Shown here one piece after another: positions 8,902 to 20,172 of a stretch of DNA of 64,000 nucleotides (the first letter of the stretch is position 1; each line of letters opens with the position of its first letter). Source of the stretch: Solirubrobacter deserti. GTDB lineage: Bacteria > Actinomycetota > Thermoleophilia > Solirubrobacterales > Solirubrobacteraceae. Location: the NCBI RefSeq assembly GCF_003344625.1, contig NZ_QPKJ02000001.1:62001-126000 (forward strand), read 5' to 3'. The notes beneath the pieces are model-generated. The model ran no database searches, was not told the DNA's origin, and saw nothing but the letters and a program-made list of their open reading frames with translations. The position numbers were made by a program, and so were the translations under genes.

Positions 8902-10035
8902 ATGTCCCATCGCCCCGGTCGCCACTTCCTGCAGATCCCCGGTCCCACGAACGTTCCAGACCGGGTGCTGCGAGCCATCGACGCGCCCACGATCGACCAC
9001 CGCGGGCCGGAGTTCGCGCAGCTCGGCCTCGAGGTGCTCGAAGGCATGCGCTGGGTGTTCGGGACCGAAGGCCCGGTGGTCATCTATCCCGCGTCCGGCA
9101 CGGGTGCGTGGGAGGCGGCGATCGTCAACACGCTCTCGCCCGGCGACAAGGTGATCGCGTCGGAGACGGGGCACTTCGCGACGCTCTGGCGAGAGATGGC
9201 CGAGCGGCTCGGGCTCGACGTGGTCTGGCTGGAGGGCGACTGGCGCCACGGCGCCGACCCGGAGCGGATCGCGGACGCGCTCGACGACGACGTCAAGGCC
9301 GTGATGGTCGTCCACAACGAGACCTCCACGGGTGTCACGAGCCGGATCGCCGACGTGCGCGCGGCGATGGGTGACCACGACGCGCTGCTGCTCGTGGACA
9401 CGATCTCCTCGCTGGCCAGCATCGACTACCGCCACGACGAGTGGGGCGTGGACGTGACCGTCGGCGGGTCGCAGAAAGGCCTGATGCTTCCGGCCGGGCT
9501 GAGCTTCAACGCCGTCTCCCAGAAGGCGCTGGAAGCCTCGCGCGACGCGCGGATGCCGCGCTCGTACTGGGACTGGAAGCCGATCATCGCCGCCAACGAG
9601 GCGGGCTTCTGGCCTTACACGTCCGCGACCAACCTGCTCTACGGACTCAAAGAGGCGATCGCGATGCTGCGCGAGGAAGGCCTCGACAACGTGTTCGCCC
9701 GCCACGCGCGCCACGCGACCGCCACGCGCGCCGCCGTCCACGGCTGGGGCCTGGAGGTGCTGGCGCTCGACGAGCGCGAGTTCTCCGGCTCGCTCACCGC
9801 GGTGCTGCTCGACGGCTCCGACGAGGTGCGGCGAATGATCCTGGAGCGCTACGACATGTCGCTGGGCGCGGGGCTGGGCAAGCTCAAGGACCAGGTGTTC
9901 CGGATCGGCCACCTCGGCGACTTCAACGACCTGATGCTCGCGGGGACGCTGGCCGGGGTGCAGATGGGCCTGCAGCTCGCCGGCCACGACGTCGGCGACG
10001 GGCTGACCCCCGCGCTTGAGGTCCTCAAGACATGA
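8902..10035 (+). CDS. Class V PLP aminotransferase, serine/alanine-glyoxylate type
   Basis: This 377-residue fold-type I enzyme opens with the family hallmark IPGPTNVP. The predicted Schiff-base lysine is K192 in the motif GGSQKGL, and the cofactor aspartate lies in LLLVDTISS. These enzymes transfer amino groups from serine or alanine to glyoxylate (serine cycle, photorespiration-like or glyoxylate detoxification). Twenty-four bases separate it from the oxidoreductase, and its stop overlaps the CoA-transferase start (ATGA). With the CoA-transferase and hydratase next door, a C2/C3 hydroxyacid route is plausible, but the true amino donor is not visible. Confidence 0.87.
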   Translation: MSHRPGRHFLQIPGPTNVPDRVLRAIDAPTIDHRGPEFAQLGLEVLEGMRWVFGTEGPVVIYPASGTGAWEAAIVNTLSPGDKVIASETGHFATLWREMAERLGLDVVWLEGDWRHGADPERIADALDDDVKAVMVVHNETSTGVTSRIADVRAAMGDHDALLLVDTISSLASIDYRHDEWGVDVTVGGSQKGLMLPAGLSFNAVSQKALEASRDARMPRSYWDWKPIIAANEAGFWPYTSATNLLYGLKEAIAMLREEGLDNVFARHARHATATRAAVHGWGLEVLALDEREFSGSLTAVLLDGSDEVRRMILERYDMSLGAGLGKLKDQVFRIGHLGDFNDLMLAGTLAGVQMGLQLAGHDVGDGLTPALEVLKT

Positions 10036-11159
10036 GCGGCGCCCTCGAGGGCGTGCGCGTGCTCGAGCTCACGCAGATCATGGCCGGCCCGTTCTGCGGG
10101 CAGGTGCTGGCGGACATGGGCGCGGACGTGATCAAGGTCGAGCCGCGCGACGGCGGCGACCAGACGCGGCGTTCGATGGGCGAGCCGGCGTTCCGGGCCG
10201 TCAACCGCAACAAGCGCTCGATCGCCCTCGACCTCAAGGACGCGGCGGACCAGGCGACGCTGCACCGGCTGGTGAAGACCGCCGACGTGCTGCTGGAGAA
10301 CTACCGGCCGGGCGTGGCGGCGAAGCTGCAGGCCGACTACGAGACGCTGTGCGCGCTCAACCCGCGCTTGATCTACGCGTCGATCTCCGGCTTCGGGCAG
10401 ACCGGGCCGTACGCGCAGCGGCCCGGGTTCGACCTGATCGCGCAGGGCATGAGCGGCGTGATGAGCGTCACCGGCGAGCCCGGTGGCAACCCGATCAAGG
10501 CCGGCGTGCCAGTGTCCGACCTGTCCGCGGGACTGTTCTGCGCGATCGGCATCCTGTCCGCGCTGCACGCCCGCCAGCGCACGGGGGAGGGCCAGCGGAT
10601 CGACACCTCGCTGTGGGAGGGCGCGATGGCGCTGACGGTGTGGGAGACGGCCGAGCTGTGGTCGACGGGCAACGTCCCGCAGCCGCTCGGCTCCGCGCAC
10701 CGCATCAGCGCGCCCTACCAGGCGCTGCGCACGCGCGACGGCCACGTCACCGTCGGCGGCAACTCCAACAAGCTCTACGCGCGGCTGTGCGAGGCGATCG
10801 GCCGGCCGGAGCTGATCGACGACCCGCGCTTCCTCGAGAACCCGGACCGGATGGCGAACCGGCCCGCGCTCGTGGCCGAGCTGGAGGCCGCGCTGGCCGC
10901 ACGCGACACCGCCGAATGGGTGGATCTGCTGCTGGCGGCGGGCGTGCCCGCGGGCCCGTTGCATAACGTGCAGCAGGTGGTCGACGATCCGCACACGCAC
11001 GCACGCGAGATGGTGGTCGAGATGGAGCATCCCGAGGCCGGCACGGTCTACGGGCTCGGCATCCCCGTGAAGTTGAGCGCCACGCCGGGCAGCGTCCGGC
11101 GGCCGGCGCCGTTGCTCGGACAGCACAGCGACGAGATCCTCGCGGAGCTCGACGGGTGA
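10032..11159 (+). CDS. CaiB/BaiF family (class III) CoA-transferase
   Basis: This 375-residue protein starts with LEGVRVLELTQIMAGPFCGQ, the family signature. The catalytic aspartate is D163 in GVPVSDLSAG. Class III transferases move CoA between carboxylic acids and form a ring-interlocked homodimer. It is translationally coupled on both sides (ATGA with the aminotransferase, GTGA with the enoyl-CoA hydratase). It probably activates the acid on which the downstream hydratase acts; the substrate is unknown. Confidence 0.9.
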   Translation: MSGALEGVRVLELTQIMAGPFCGQVLADMGADVIKVEPRDGGDQTRRSMGEPAFRAVNRNKRSIALDLKDAADQATLHRLVKTADVLLENYRPGVAAKLQADYETLCALNPRLIYASISGFGQTGPYAQRPGFDLIAQGMSGVMSVTGEPGGNPIKAGVPVSDLSAGLFCAIGILSALHARQRTGEGQRIDTSLWEGAMALTVWETAELWSTGNVPQPLGSAHRISAPYQALRTRDGHVTVGGNSNKLYARLCEAIGRPELIDDPRFLENPDRMANRPALVAELEAALAARDTAEWVDLLLAAGVPAGPLHNVQQVVDDPHTHAREMVVEMEHPEAGTVYGLGIPVKLSATPGSVRRPAPLLGQHSDEILAELDG

Positions 11160-11887
11160 GCGTCGAGTATGAGCGGCGCGGCGACGCCGCGTGGGTGACC
11201 TTCAACCGCCCCGAGGCGCACAACGCGATGACGTTTGAGATGTACGACCAGCTCGTGGAGGCGTGCGACCAGGTCGACCTCGACGACGAGGTGAAGGTGA
11301 TGGTCCTGCGCGGCGCGGGCGGCCGCGCGTTCGTCGCCGGCACCGACATCCGCCAGTTCACGCAGTTCGCCACCGCGCAGGACGGCGTGATCTACGAGAC
11401 CCGGATTGACAATGTGCTCGACCGGCTCGAGGCCGTCAAGAAGCCGACGGTCGCGCTCGTCGAGGGGTTCGCGTTCGGCAGCGGGTTCGCGATCGCGGCG
11501 TGCTGCGATCTGCGCGTGATGACGCCGTCGGCGACGTTCGGGATGCCGATCGCGCGCACCGTCGGCAACTGCCTCTCGATGGCCAACTACGCGCGGCTGG
11601 GGGCGGCGCTCGGCACGCCTCGCCTGAAGGACGTGATCTTCCGCGCGCGGCCGATCGAGGCCGAGGAGGCGCTGCAGATCGGGTTCGTGAGCGCGGTCGT
11701 CGAGGACGCCGAGGGTTGGGCCGCCGACCTGTGCACCACGCTGGCTGACCACTCGCCGATCACGATGCAGGTCACCAAGGAAGCGCTGCGGCGTGGCCGC
11801 GTGGTCCCCGAAGGTGAGGACCTGATCCGCCTCGCGTATGGCAGCGAGGAGTTCCGCACCAACGTCCAACGCTTCCTCAATCGGTAG
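11156..11887 (+). CDS. Enoyl-CoA hydratase/isomerase family protein
   Basis: This 243-residue crotonase-fold protein has the oxyanion-hole segment RAFVAGTDIRQF and the second hole GFAFGSGFAIAACCDLR. The classical first catalytic glutamate region is altered (GMPIARTVGN), so it may be a lyase or isomerase rather than a straight hydratase. GTG 11156 overlaps the CoA-transferase stop. It is the last gene of the TetR-led operon before the transporter leader. It is slightly shorter than typical 255-260-residue hydratases. Confidence 0.85.
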   Translation: MSVEYERRGDAAWVTFNRPEAHNAMTFEMYDQLVEACDQVDLDDEVKVMVLRGAGGRAFVAGTDIRQFTQFATAQDGVIYETRIDNVLDRLEAVKKPTVALVEGFAFGSGFAIAACCDLRVMTPSATFGMPIARTVGNCLSMANYARLGAALGTPRLKDVIFRARPIEAEEALQIGFVSAVVEDAEGWAADLCTTLADHSPITMQVTKEALRRGRVVPEGEDLIRLAYGSEEFRTNVQRFLNR

Positions 11888-11914
11888 ACCGGTTTAGGCA
11901 ACCGGTTTACCGGT
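11887..11914 (+). promoter_or_regulatory. Triple ACCGGT repeat upstream of the MHS transporter
   Basis: Three ACCGGT cores (starting at 11888, 11901 and 11909), two of them followed by TTTA, lie directly after the hydratase stop. The central AACCGGTT is a perfect palindrome. The pattern resembles clustered operator half-sites and shares its core with the site near the TetR start. It may be the binding site of the local TetR or LacI protein. Confidence 0.4.
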
Positions 11915-11915
11915 G

Positions 11916-11934
11916 ACCTCCCTGAGTGGGAGGT
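11916..11934 (+). promoter_or_regulatory. Hairpin that would sequester the Shine-Dalgarno of the transporter gene
   Basis: ACCTCCC (11916-11922) and GGGAGGT (11928-11934) form a 7-bp stem with a 5-base loop. The 3' arm is the Shine-Dalgarno sequence, 8 bases before the ATG at 11943. In the folded form the ribosome site would be masked, so coupling to upstream translation or an RNA-level switch is possible. Confidence 0.4.
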
Positions 11935-11942
11935 AGAGACCT

Positions 11943-13228
11943 ATGGACGAGGCTCCACGCAGCAGCGCCCTTCGGCGCGCGCTGGCCGGTTCGGTCGTCG
12001 GCACCGCGCTCGAGTGGTACGACTTCTTCATCTACGGCACCGCCGCCGCGCTGGTGTTCGACGAGCTGTTCTTCAATGACAAGGAGGGCAGCGCGGGCAC
12101 ACTGGCGGCGTTCGCGACCTTCGGCGTCGGCTTCGCCGTGCGGCCGCTCGGCGGCGTGCTGTTCGGCAACATGGGCGACCGCATCGGGCGGCGCGAGACG
12201 CTGGTGGTCACGACGCTGCTGATGGGCATCTCCACGGGCGTCATCGGCCTGCTGCCGACCTACGACTCGATCGGCATCTGGGCGCCGATCCTGCTCACGC
12301 TCATGCGCGTCTGCCAGGGCCTCGGCGCGGGCGCGGAGTTCGGCGGCGCCTCGACGCTGCTGGCCGAGCACGCGCCGAAGGAGCGCCGCGGCTTCTACGG
12401 CTCGTTCGCGCAGCTCGGCGTGCAGACCGGGCTCGTGCTCGGCACGCTCACGTTCCTGATCGTCGGCCAGCTGCCCGACGAGGACCTCAACTCGTGGGGC
12501 TGGCGGATCCCGTTCCTGATCTCGTTCCTGATGATCTTCGTGACGTTGTACTTCCGGCTGCGCGTCGAGGAGTCGCCGGTGTTCGAGGCGCTGCGCGCGC
12601 AGCGCAAGGTCGTCAAGGTGCCGGTGCTGGACACGATCAAGCGCTACCCGAAGTCGGTCGCGGTCGCGGCCGGCGCGCACATCGCCGACACCGCCGTGAT
12701 CTACATCTTCGTGACGTTCTCGGTGGCGTACGTGACCGATCAGCTGGACCTCTCGAGAACCACGGCACTCGGCGGCGTCGTGGTCGCCGCGTTCGTCGGC
12801 GTGCTGCTGCAGCCCGTCTATGGGGCGTTGAGCGACCGGATCGGACGCAAGCCGCTGAACCTGTGGAGCGTGATCTTCACCGCGCTGTACGCGTTCCCGT
12901 TCTGGCTGCTGGTGGACACGGGCTCACCCGCCGTGATCTGGCTGGCGCTGACCATCGGATTGGCGATCGGGCTCGGGCCGATGATCGCCGTCCAGGGCGC
13001 GTTCAACGCCGAGCTGTTCGGGGCCGACGTGCGCTACACGGGCTTCGCCGGCTCGCGGGAGCTGGGCGCCGCGCTGGTGGGCTTCTCACCGACGCTCTCG
13101 GTCGCGCTGCTGGGCTGGGGGGACGACGAGCCGTGGCTCGTCGCGGTGTGGATGATCGTGGCCTGCCTGATCTCCCTGGCCGCGTTCGTGGCCTCGCGCG
13201 AGACGAAGGACGTCGACATGGTCGAGGC

Positions 13229-13232
<4 letters not shown>
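11943..13232 (+). CDS. MFS transporter, metabolite:H+ symporter (MHS) family
   Basis: This 429-residue protein has about 12 transmembrane segments. It has the MHS N-terminus (GTALEWYDFFIYGTAAAL) and the loop 2-3 motif GNMGDRIGRRETL. Relatives such as ProP, shikimate, citrate and alpha-ketoglutarate permeases import small acids or compatible solutes with protons. Its strong SD lies in a hairpin. Its stop overlaps the start of the mannitol-dehydrogenase-like gene (GTGA), so it probably supplies substrate to the enzymes of this locus. Confidence 0.9.
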
Positions 13233-15357
<2,125 letters not shown>

Positions 15358-15382
15358 GCGCGACGAAACGATCGATGCGGCC

Positions 15383-15895
15383 ATGCTCGACCTACGCACG
15401 CTCGATCCCGCCCGCCAGACCGCCGACCGGCGTGTCGCGCTGGCACTCGGGTATGGCGCGCTGGCTTGCTTGACGTTCGCGGCCGTCGGAGCAGGAGCAG
15501 GCGGGTGGGCGCTGGCGACCGCGGTCGTCCTCGCTTTGGGAGGCCTGCCCTGGATCTTCGCCTTCGGCGGCCGCTGGCGTCTGCTCGACGACGCCTTGGA
15601 CGGGGTCCCGTTCTGGCTGCGCGGTGACCGCGTCGGCGCGTGGGCGACGGCGCCGATCGGCGGCGCGGCGCTCGCGCTCTGGCTGGCGGCGCTGCTGGGG
15701 ATGCCGGATGCGCTGGCCGTGCTGGCCACGCTCGCGGGTGCGGGGGCGTACGTCGCGTTCGTCGCCTGGGTCGAGGCGCGCTACGAGCGTCTGATCCTGC
15801 TCGACCTGACCGTGCTGGAGACGCGCTTCGAGCGCATCACCGACCTGCGCGAGTCGCGCCTGGTCGCGGCCAGCCAGTACCTGCCGACCGCGTAG
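15383..15895 (+). CDS. Hypothetical membrane protein, four hydrophobic segments
   Basis: I do not recognise the family. The 170-residue product has two pairs of hydrophobic segments (about residues 22-42 and 44-60, then 88-108 and 112-130). These are followed by a charged C-terminal helix (RYERLILLDLTVLETRFERI). ATG 15383 is the first start after the LacI stop. It sits between LacI and the ECF-sigma-like gene, and its role is unknown. Confidence 0.6.
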   Translation: MLDLRTLDPARQTADRRVALALGYGALACLTFAAVGAGAGGWALATAVVLALGGLPWIFAFGGRWRLLDDALDGVPFWLRGDRVGAWATAPIGGAALALWLAALLGMPDALAVLATLAGAGAYVAFVAWVEARYERLILLDLTVLETRFERITDLRESRLVAASQYLPTA

Positions 15896-15935
15896 CTTCG
15901 TCACAGCACGGCCGCTCGCGCGTAGAAGCGGGTGG

Positions 15936-16459
15936 ATGCGGGCTGACGTGGACCTGTTGCGCGGTGGCGCCGAGGACTTCGGCGTCTTCTACGAGCGCCA
16001 CGTCGGCATGGTGACCGCGTACGTGGGGCGGCGGGTGCGGCGGCCGGAGCTGACGATCGACCTCGTCGCCGAGACGTTCGCGCGGGCGCTCGAGCGGCGG
16101 CTGCAGTTCGATGCCAGGCGCTGGCCGCGGAGGCCTGGCTGATCAGGATCGCGCGCAACCTGATGGTCGACGCCGCCCGGCGCGGCCGCGTGGCCGACGC
16201 CGCGCGCGTCCGGCTGGGGATGCCCCCGATGGTGCTCGACGACGAGCAGCTCGCGCGGGTGGAGGAGCGCGCGTCGGTGGACCTGGCGGCGGCGCTCTCG
16301 CGGTGGCCCGCTTCTCAGCGCGAGGCGGTGTTGCGGCGCGTGGTGGGCGAGCAGGAGTACCCGGAGATCGCGCAGGACGTCGGCTGCTCGGAGCAGGTCG
16401 TGCGCCAGCGTGTCTCCCGCGGCCTGGCGGCTCTGCGCCGCGGACTGGAGGACCGATGA
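15936..16459 (+). pseudogene. ECF-type sigma-70 factor, frameshifted
   Basis: Region 2 is encoded from 15936 (DFGVFYERHVGMVTAYVGRR ... VAETFARALERR), but this frame stops at 16142. The rest, AEAWLIRIARNLMVDAA plus region 4 (REAVLRRVVGEQEYPEIAQD then VGCSEQVVRQRVSRGL), reads in the frame ending at 16459. A single -1 shift near 16121 restores a continuous protein of about 175 residues through FDARRLAAEAWL. No slippery heptamer is visible, so a real mutation or a sequence error is more likely than programmed shifting. Its stop overlaps the next gene, which is also frameshifted. Confidence 0.78.
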
Positions 16460-17443
16460 ACGATCCGTTCGACGCGCTGCGGGACAACCTCGTCGCGGCG
16501 GCGCGCTCACGTCCGGTGTGGCGCCGCGGGCGCCGCGGGCTGCTTGCGCTGCTGGGCGCGTCCGTGCTCGCCGGCGGCGGTGTGGCGACCGCGGTGGTGG
16601 TGCGCGACGAGCCGTCCCGGCCCGCGCGCGGGACGGTGCCGACGACGGGCGAGCAGTATTCGATCGAGCTGCGCCCCGACCTCACCGCGGGCGCGATCGG
16701 CTGGTGCGCGTCGCTGTCGCTGCGGCGCGAGCGCTCCGGCGCGGCCGGGTCCGGGTGTGGTCCGGCCGCGCCGCCCGGGCGGCCGCAGATCATCGGCATC
16801 GGCATGGTTGGCCCGCGTGAAGGCGTGTTGGGCATGGTCGTCGACGAGCGCGTCGCCGTCGTGGAGCTGCCCGGCGGGCGGCGGATCGTCCCGCGGGCCG
16901 ACCCCGGCGTGCCCGCGCCGTGGAAGCTCGCAATCGCAACGGTGCGCGGCGAACCCGGTCCGGACATCCGCTTCTTCGACGCGCGAGGCCGGCGATTGCA
17001 GGACGACGATCCGCCGGGAGGCTGGGGCCGCGGACGCAGCTCGCCTGCCGGTGCGCAAGGTCGACGCGGCGGACCCGCCGGACCGGCCGTGCGCGCTGCG
17101 CACCGACCGCCCGGACCGTTTCCGCGCCGTCTCGGCCACCTTGCTCTCGCGCTTCCCGAGCGAGCCGCCCCGGGTCGCCGGACCGGCGCTGTTGAGCTGC
17201 TCGACCACGGTCTTCTATCGCGGCCAGCGCCGGCTGCGCGCCGCGGTGCTGGTCGATCCTGCCGACCCCGCGAAGCCCGCGCCGCTGCTCCCGGGCATGG
17301 CCGCCGAGCCGGCGCGCGGCGCGGTCGTCTCCACGGGTGAACTGGTGAGCGCGCGCCGCGCCGGACCCGGCTGGATCGCGGTCTTCGGCGGCAACGCGGC
17401 CCAGCGGGAGGCGCTGCTGCGCTCGCTCCGCACGACGCCATGA
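16456..17443 (+). pseudogene. Membrane-anchored protein following the sigma-like gene, frameshifted
   Basis: ATG 16456 overlaps the sigma-like stop (ATGA). The N-terminal half encodes a short cytoplasmic segment, a transmembrane helix (GLLALLGASVLAGGGVATAV, about residues 28-47) and an extracytoplasmic domain. The frame changes near 17030 (+1 shift). The downstream part (AARLPVRKVDAADPPDRPCA ... GGNAAQREALLRSLRT) continues to 17443. About 328 residues result if both parts are joined. Position and topology suggest an anti-sigma or accessory protein, but no anti-sigma motif is evident. Confidence 0.65.
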
Positions 17444-17487
17444 GGCACACTTGACGGGTGGAGGCAGGCGGCAGGCGGGAGGGTGCA

Positions 17488-18381
17488 GTGCGAAGGATCG
17501 TGGTGTTGGCGTTGGTGCTGGCGTGTGCGCTGCCGGCGAGCGCGAGCGCGCAGGCGGTGCCGACGATCAAGCTCGACCGGGACGGCCCGGTGACGGTGCT
17601 GGTGCAGTCCAAGTCGGCGCTCAACGTGCTCGGGATGGCCGTGGCCTCGCCGTCGCCGGTGGACCTCTGCGCCGACTGCCGCGGCGGTGAGACCGTGCAG
17701 CTCGGCGCGATGTCGGCGGGCACCGAGATCGTGCTGCGGCTCACCGACGGCGAGAAGACGTTCCTCTCCGTCGACCCCACACACGCGCGGATCGAGCAGA
17801 CCGGCGGGACCTGGCGCATCGGCTGGGACGACTCCCTCGGCGACGGCGACTTCCAGGACCTCGTCGTCACCATCGCGGTGCCCACGCTCCCGCCGCCCGT
17901 CGACCGCGACGCCGACGGCGTCTCCCCGCCGACCGACTGCAACGACACGAACTCCGCGGTGCGTCCGGGCGCGCCGGAGGTCCCGGGCAACGAGCTCGAC
18001 GACGACTGCCTCAACGGCGACGCGCCCGCGTCGATCGCCGCCGTCGTGACCGTGCTCTGGAATGGGCACCGCGGTGGCGGGGTGCGCCTGTCCAAGCTCG
18101 AGGTGCGGGACGCGCCGCCCGCCGCGCAGATCCTGGTCCGCTGCCGCGGCAAGCGGTGCGCGTTCAAGACCAAGCGGGCGACGGCGAAGGCCGACGGCAC
18201 CGCGAAGCTGCTCACGCTCGTCAAAGGCCGGCGCCTGCGCCCGAACATCACCCTGGACGTCGTCATCAGCGCGCCCAACATGATCGGCAAGGTGCGCCGC
18301 TACGAGGTGCAGCGGCGCAAGATGAGCAACGGCCGCACCTACTGCACGCCGCCGGGCCTGACGAACGCGATCCGCTGCTGA
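17488..18381 (+). CDS. Secreted protein with MopE-like metal-binding motif
   Basis: The 297-residue product has a signal peptide (RRIVVLALVLACALPASASA) and a D-rich motif (DRDADGVSPPTDCND ... GNELDDDC) typical of putative metal-binding MopE-like proteins. A C-terminal Lys/Arg-rich beta domain ends in YCTPPG. The GTG at 17488 is preferred because GGGAGGG lies 4 bases upstream; an in-frame GTG at 17458 is possible. It is probably an exported, calcium-binding surface or envelope protein of unknown role. Confidence 0.68.
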   Translation: MRRIVVLALVLACALPASASAQAVPTIKLDRDGPVTVLVQSKSALNVLGMAVASPSPVDLCADCRGGETVQLGAMSAGTEIVLRLTDGEKTFLSVDPTHARIEQTGGTWRIGWDDSLGDGDFQDLVVTIAVPTLPPPVDRDADGVSPPTDCNDTNSAVRPGAPEVPGNELDDDCLNGDAPASIAAVVTVLWNGHRGGGVRLSKLEVRDAPPAAQILVRCRGKRCAFKTKRATAKADGTAKLLTLVKGRRLRPNITLDVVISAPNMIGKVRRYEVQRRKMSNGRTYCTPPGLTNAIRC

Positions 18382-18383
18382 GT

Positions 18384-18411
18384 CCGCCCAAGCTTTCGCC
18401 AACGTGGGCGG
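18384..18411 (+). terminator. Possible terminator hairpin after the MopE-like gene
   Basis: CCGCCCA (18384-18390) pairs perfectly with TGGGCGG (18405-18411) around a 14-base loop, starting two bases after the stop codon. No T-tract follows, so termination is only plausible. Confidence 0.35.
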
Positions 18412-18426
18412 GATAGACCTCCGCCC

Positions 18427-18492
18427 ATGCTCAACACCATCATCGTCGGCTCCGGCATCATCGCCATCCTGATCGGTCTGATGCCGCGATGA
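18427..18492 (+). CDS. Possible 21-residue hydrophobic peptide
   Basis: ATG 18427 opens a 21-codon frame with an almost entirely hydrophobic middle (IIVGSGIIAILIGL) ending MPR. It could be a single-span small membrane protein in the 212-bp gap between convergent genes. No strong SD is seen, so it may be fortuitous. Confidence 0.3.
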   Translation: MLNTIIVGSGIIAILIGLMPR

Positions 18493-18593
18493 CCGTCACC
18501 CAGCCCGTTCGCGCAGCACGACGGCGAGTGGCCCCGGGTCGGCGATGACTCAGCGGTCCCGTGCCATAGCACGAGGCCCGCGCGCGCCTGCCA

Positions 18594-20114
18594 CTAGGCG
18601 CGCTTGACGGTCAACGCCAGCGAGACGCGCTGGCGGGGCAGCTCGAGCGTCAGCTTCGTCCCGCGGCGCGACAGCTTGCCGCGCGCGGACTTGGAGAGCT
18701 TGAGCTTGACCGTCGCGACCGCGTTGCGCGGGAGCGACACCTGGGCGCGGGCGAGCACGACCTTGCCTCGGCGCAGCACAAGTGAGTCCTTGCAGTCGCC
18801 GGTGTCGTCACAGCGCACCTTGACGGCCAGCGCGCCGGAGCGACTCAGGGTCATGCGCTTCAGGTTCGACCGGAACGCCACGCGGCCGGGGACAGCCGCG
18901 GGGGACGGCGAGGGCGTGGGCGTGGCCGTGGCCGTGGGCGCGGGATCGGCCGGGGGGTCCGGGGTCGGGGTCGGCACCGCGGGCGGCGTAAAACGCTCGG
19001 CGACGGTGCCCGCGAAGAATCCGCCGGCGACCAGGAGCGAGCCGTCATTGAGTGCCAGCGCGACGTGACCCGCACGTCCGCGCTTCATCGTCGAGGAGAG
19101 CGCCCACGTGCCGCGAGCGGGATCGAAGATCTCGAGCGTGTCCTCGTAGCGGTCACCGGACCAAGTCGGCAGGCCCCCGTTGACGCCGGGGTTCACGACG
19201 CTCCACCAGAAGCCGCCGGTGATCGCCGGCCGTCCGTCGGCGAGCGTGACCATCGCGGACCCTTCGCCGCGCGGAGTGGCGAGGTCGGCGGTCCTGGTCC
19301 ACGTGTTGCTCCGCGGGTCGTAGATCTCGGCGGTGCGGCTGGCGGTCGGGTGGCGGTTCTCGAAGCCGTAGCCGCCCGCCACGAGGACGCGACCGTCGGG
19401 AAGTAGTGCGGCCTCCGCGTGTCCGCGCCGCTCGCCCATCGGCGCCGTCGCGGTCCACGCGTCCGCGATCGGGTCATAAATCTCGGCACTGTCGAGTTCG
19501 TCGCCGTTCCAGCCGCCGGCGACGAAGACCCTGCCGTCCGCCAGGCGCGTGACGGCGGGCTGGAAGCGCGTGGTCACGACCGGGCCGGTCGCCTTCCATT
19601 GGTTCGTCGCAGGGTTCCAGCGCTCCGCCCCTGTCGCGCGGTCGTAGAGCCCGTCGCCGCCGATCACGAGCGGTTGCCCGTTCGCGAGCAGGACCGCGTC
19701 GTGATAGCCGCGCGCTTCTACGAGCGTGCCCGCATCGTCCCACCGCCCGGTCTTGGGGTCATAGACCTCGGCCGAGTCGGTCGCGTCGTAGTTGGTGTGG
19801 CGGCCGCCCGGCACGAGCACTCGCCCGTCGGGGAGGGTGACGGCCGGCGCCTGTGAGCGTGGCAGGCGCATCTTGGGCAGTGGAGACCATTGGTTGGCCG
19901 CCGGATCGAACCGCTCGACCGTGTCGAGCACGGTGGCGCGGGCGCCGCCCGCCACCAGCACGCTGCCGTCGGCGAGCTTCGCGGCGGCCGCTCCGCCGCG
20001 CTGGTCGGTCATCGAGCCCGCGTCCGACCACGTGCCCACGGCGGCGTGTGCGGTCGCGACGGGCGCAACGAGCAGGACGAGGGAGACGACCGGAATCAAA
20101 CGGCGACTGTTCAC
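18594..20114 (-). CDS. Secreted Kelch-repeat protein
   Basis: This 506-residue exported protein has a signal peptide at the GTG 20114 start (VNSRRLIPVVSLVLLVAPVA). At least six Kelch-type blades follow (recurring DGRVLVAGG / AEIYDP / W motifs, residues about 30-370). A Pro/Thr-rich linker (PTPTPDPPADP) leads to a C-terminal beta domain rich in Lys and Arg. Kelch propellers bind carbohydrates or proteins, or act as galactose-oxidase-like enzymes; no copper ligands are obvious here. The C-terminal domain resembles the tail style of the MopE-like protein at 17488, suggesting a shared surface-anchoring or sorting module. Confidence 0.8.
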   Translation of the reverse strand: MNSRRLIPVVSLVLLVAPVATAHAAVGTWSDAGSMTDQRGGAAAAKLADGSVLVAGGARATVLDTVERFDPAANQWSPLPKMRLPRSQAPAVTLPDGRVLVPGGRHTNYDATDSAEVYDPKTGRWDDAGTLVEARGYHDAVLLANGQPLVIGGDGLYDRATGAERWNPATNQWKATGPVVTTRFQPAVTRLADGRVFVAGGWNGDELDSAEIYDPIADAWTATAPMGERRGHAEAALLPDGRVLVAGGYGFENRHPTASRTAEIYDPRSNTWTRTADLATPRGEGSAMVTLADGRPAITGGFWWSVVNPGVNGGLPTWSGDRYEDTLEIFDPARGTWALSSTMKRGRAGHVALALNDGSLLVAGGFFAGTVAERFTPPAVPTPTPDPPADPAPTATATPTPSPSPAAVPGRVAFRSNLKRMTLSRSGALAVKVRCDDTGDCKDSLVLRRGKVVLARAQVSLPRNAVATVKLKLSKSARGKLSRRGTKLTLELPRQRVSLALTVKRA

Positions 20115-20172
20115 AACCGGTACTGAAGCGACCCACCACCGGTGAGGGAAGGGAATATACGTCCAAACGCGC

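Noticed and set aside
16100..16145. Programmed -1 frameshift in the ECF sigma gene
   Set aside because: No slippery heptamer or obvious downstream stimulator is present, and the neighbouring gene is also shifted, so mutation or sequence error is more likely.
19000..20050. Repeated DNA pattern suggesting tandem repeats
   Set aside because: The periodicity comes from Kelch propeller blades in protein sequence; the DNA copies are too diverged to be a nucleotide repeat.
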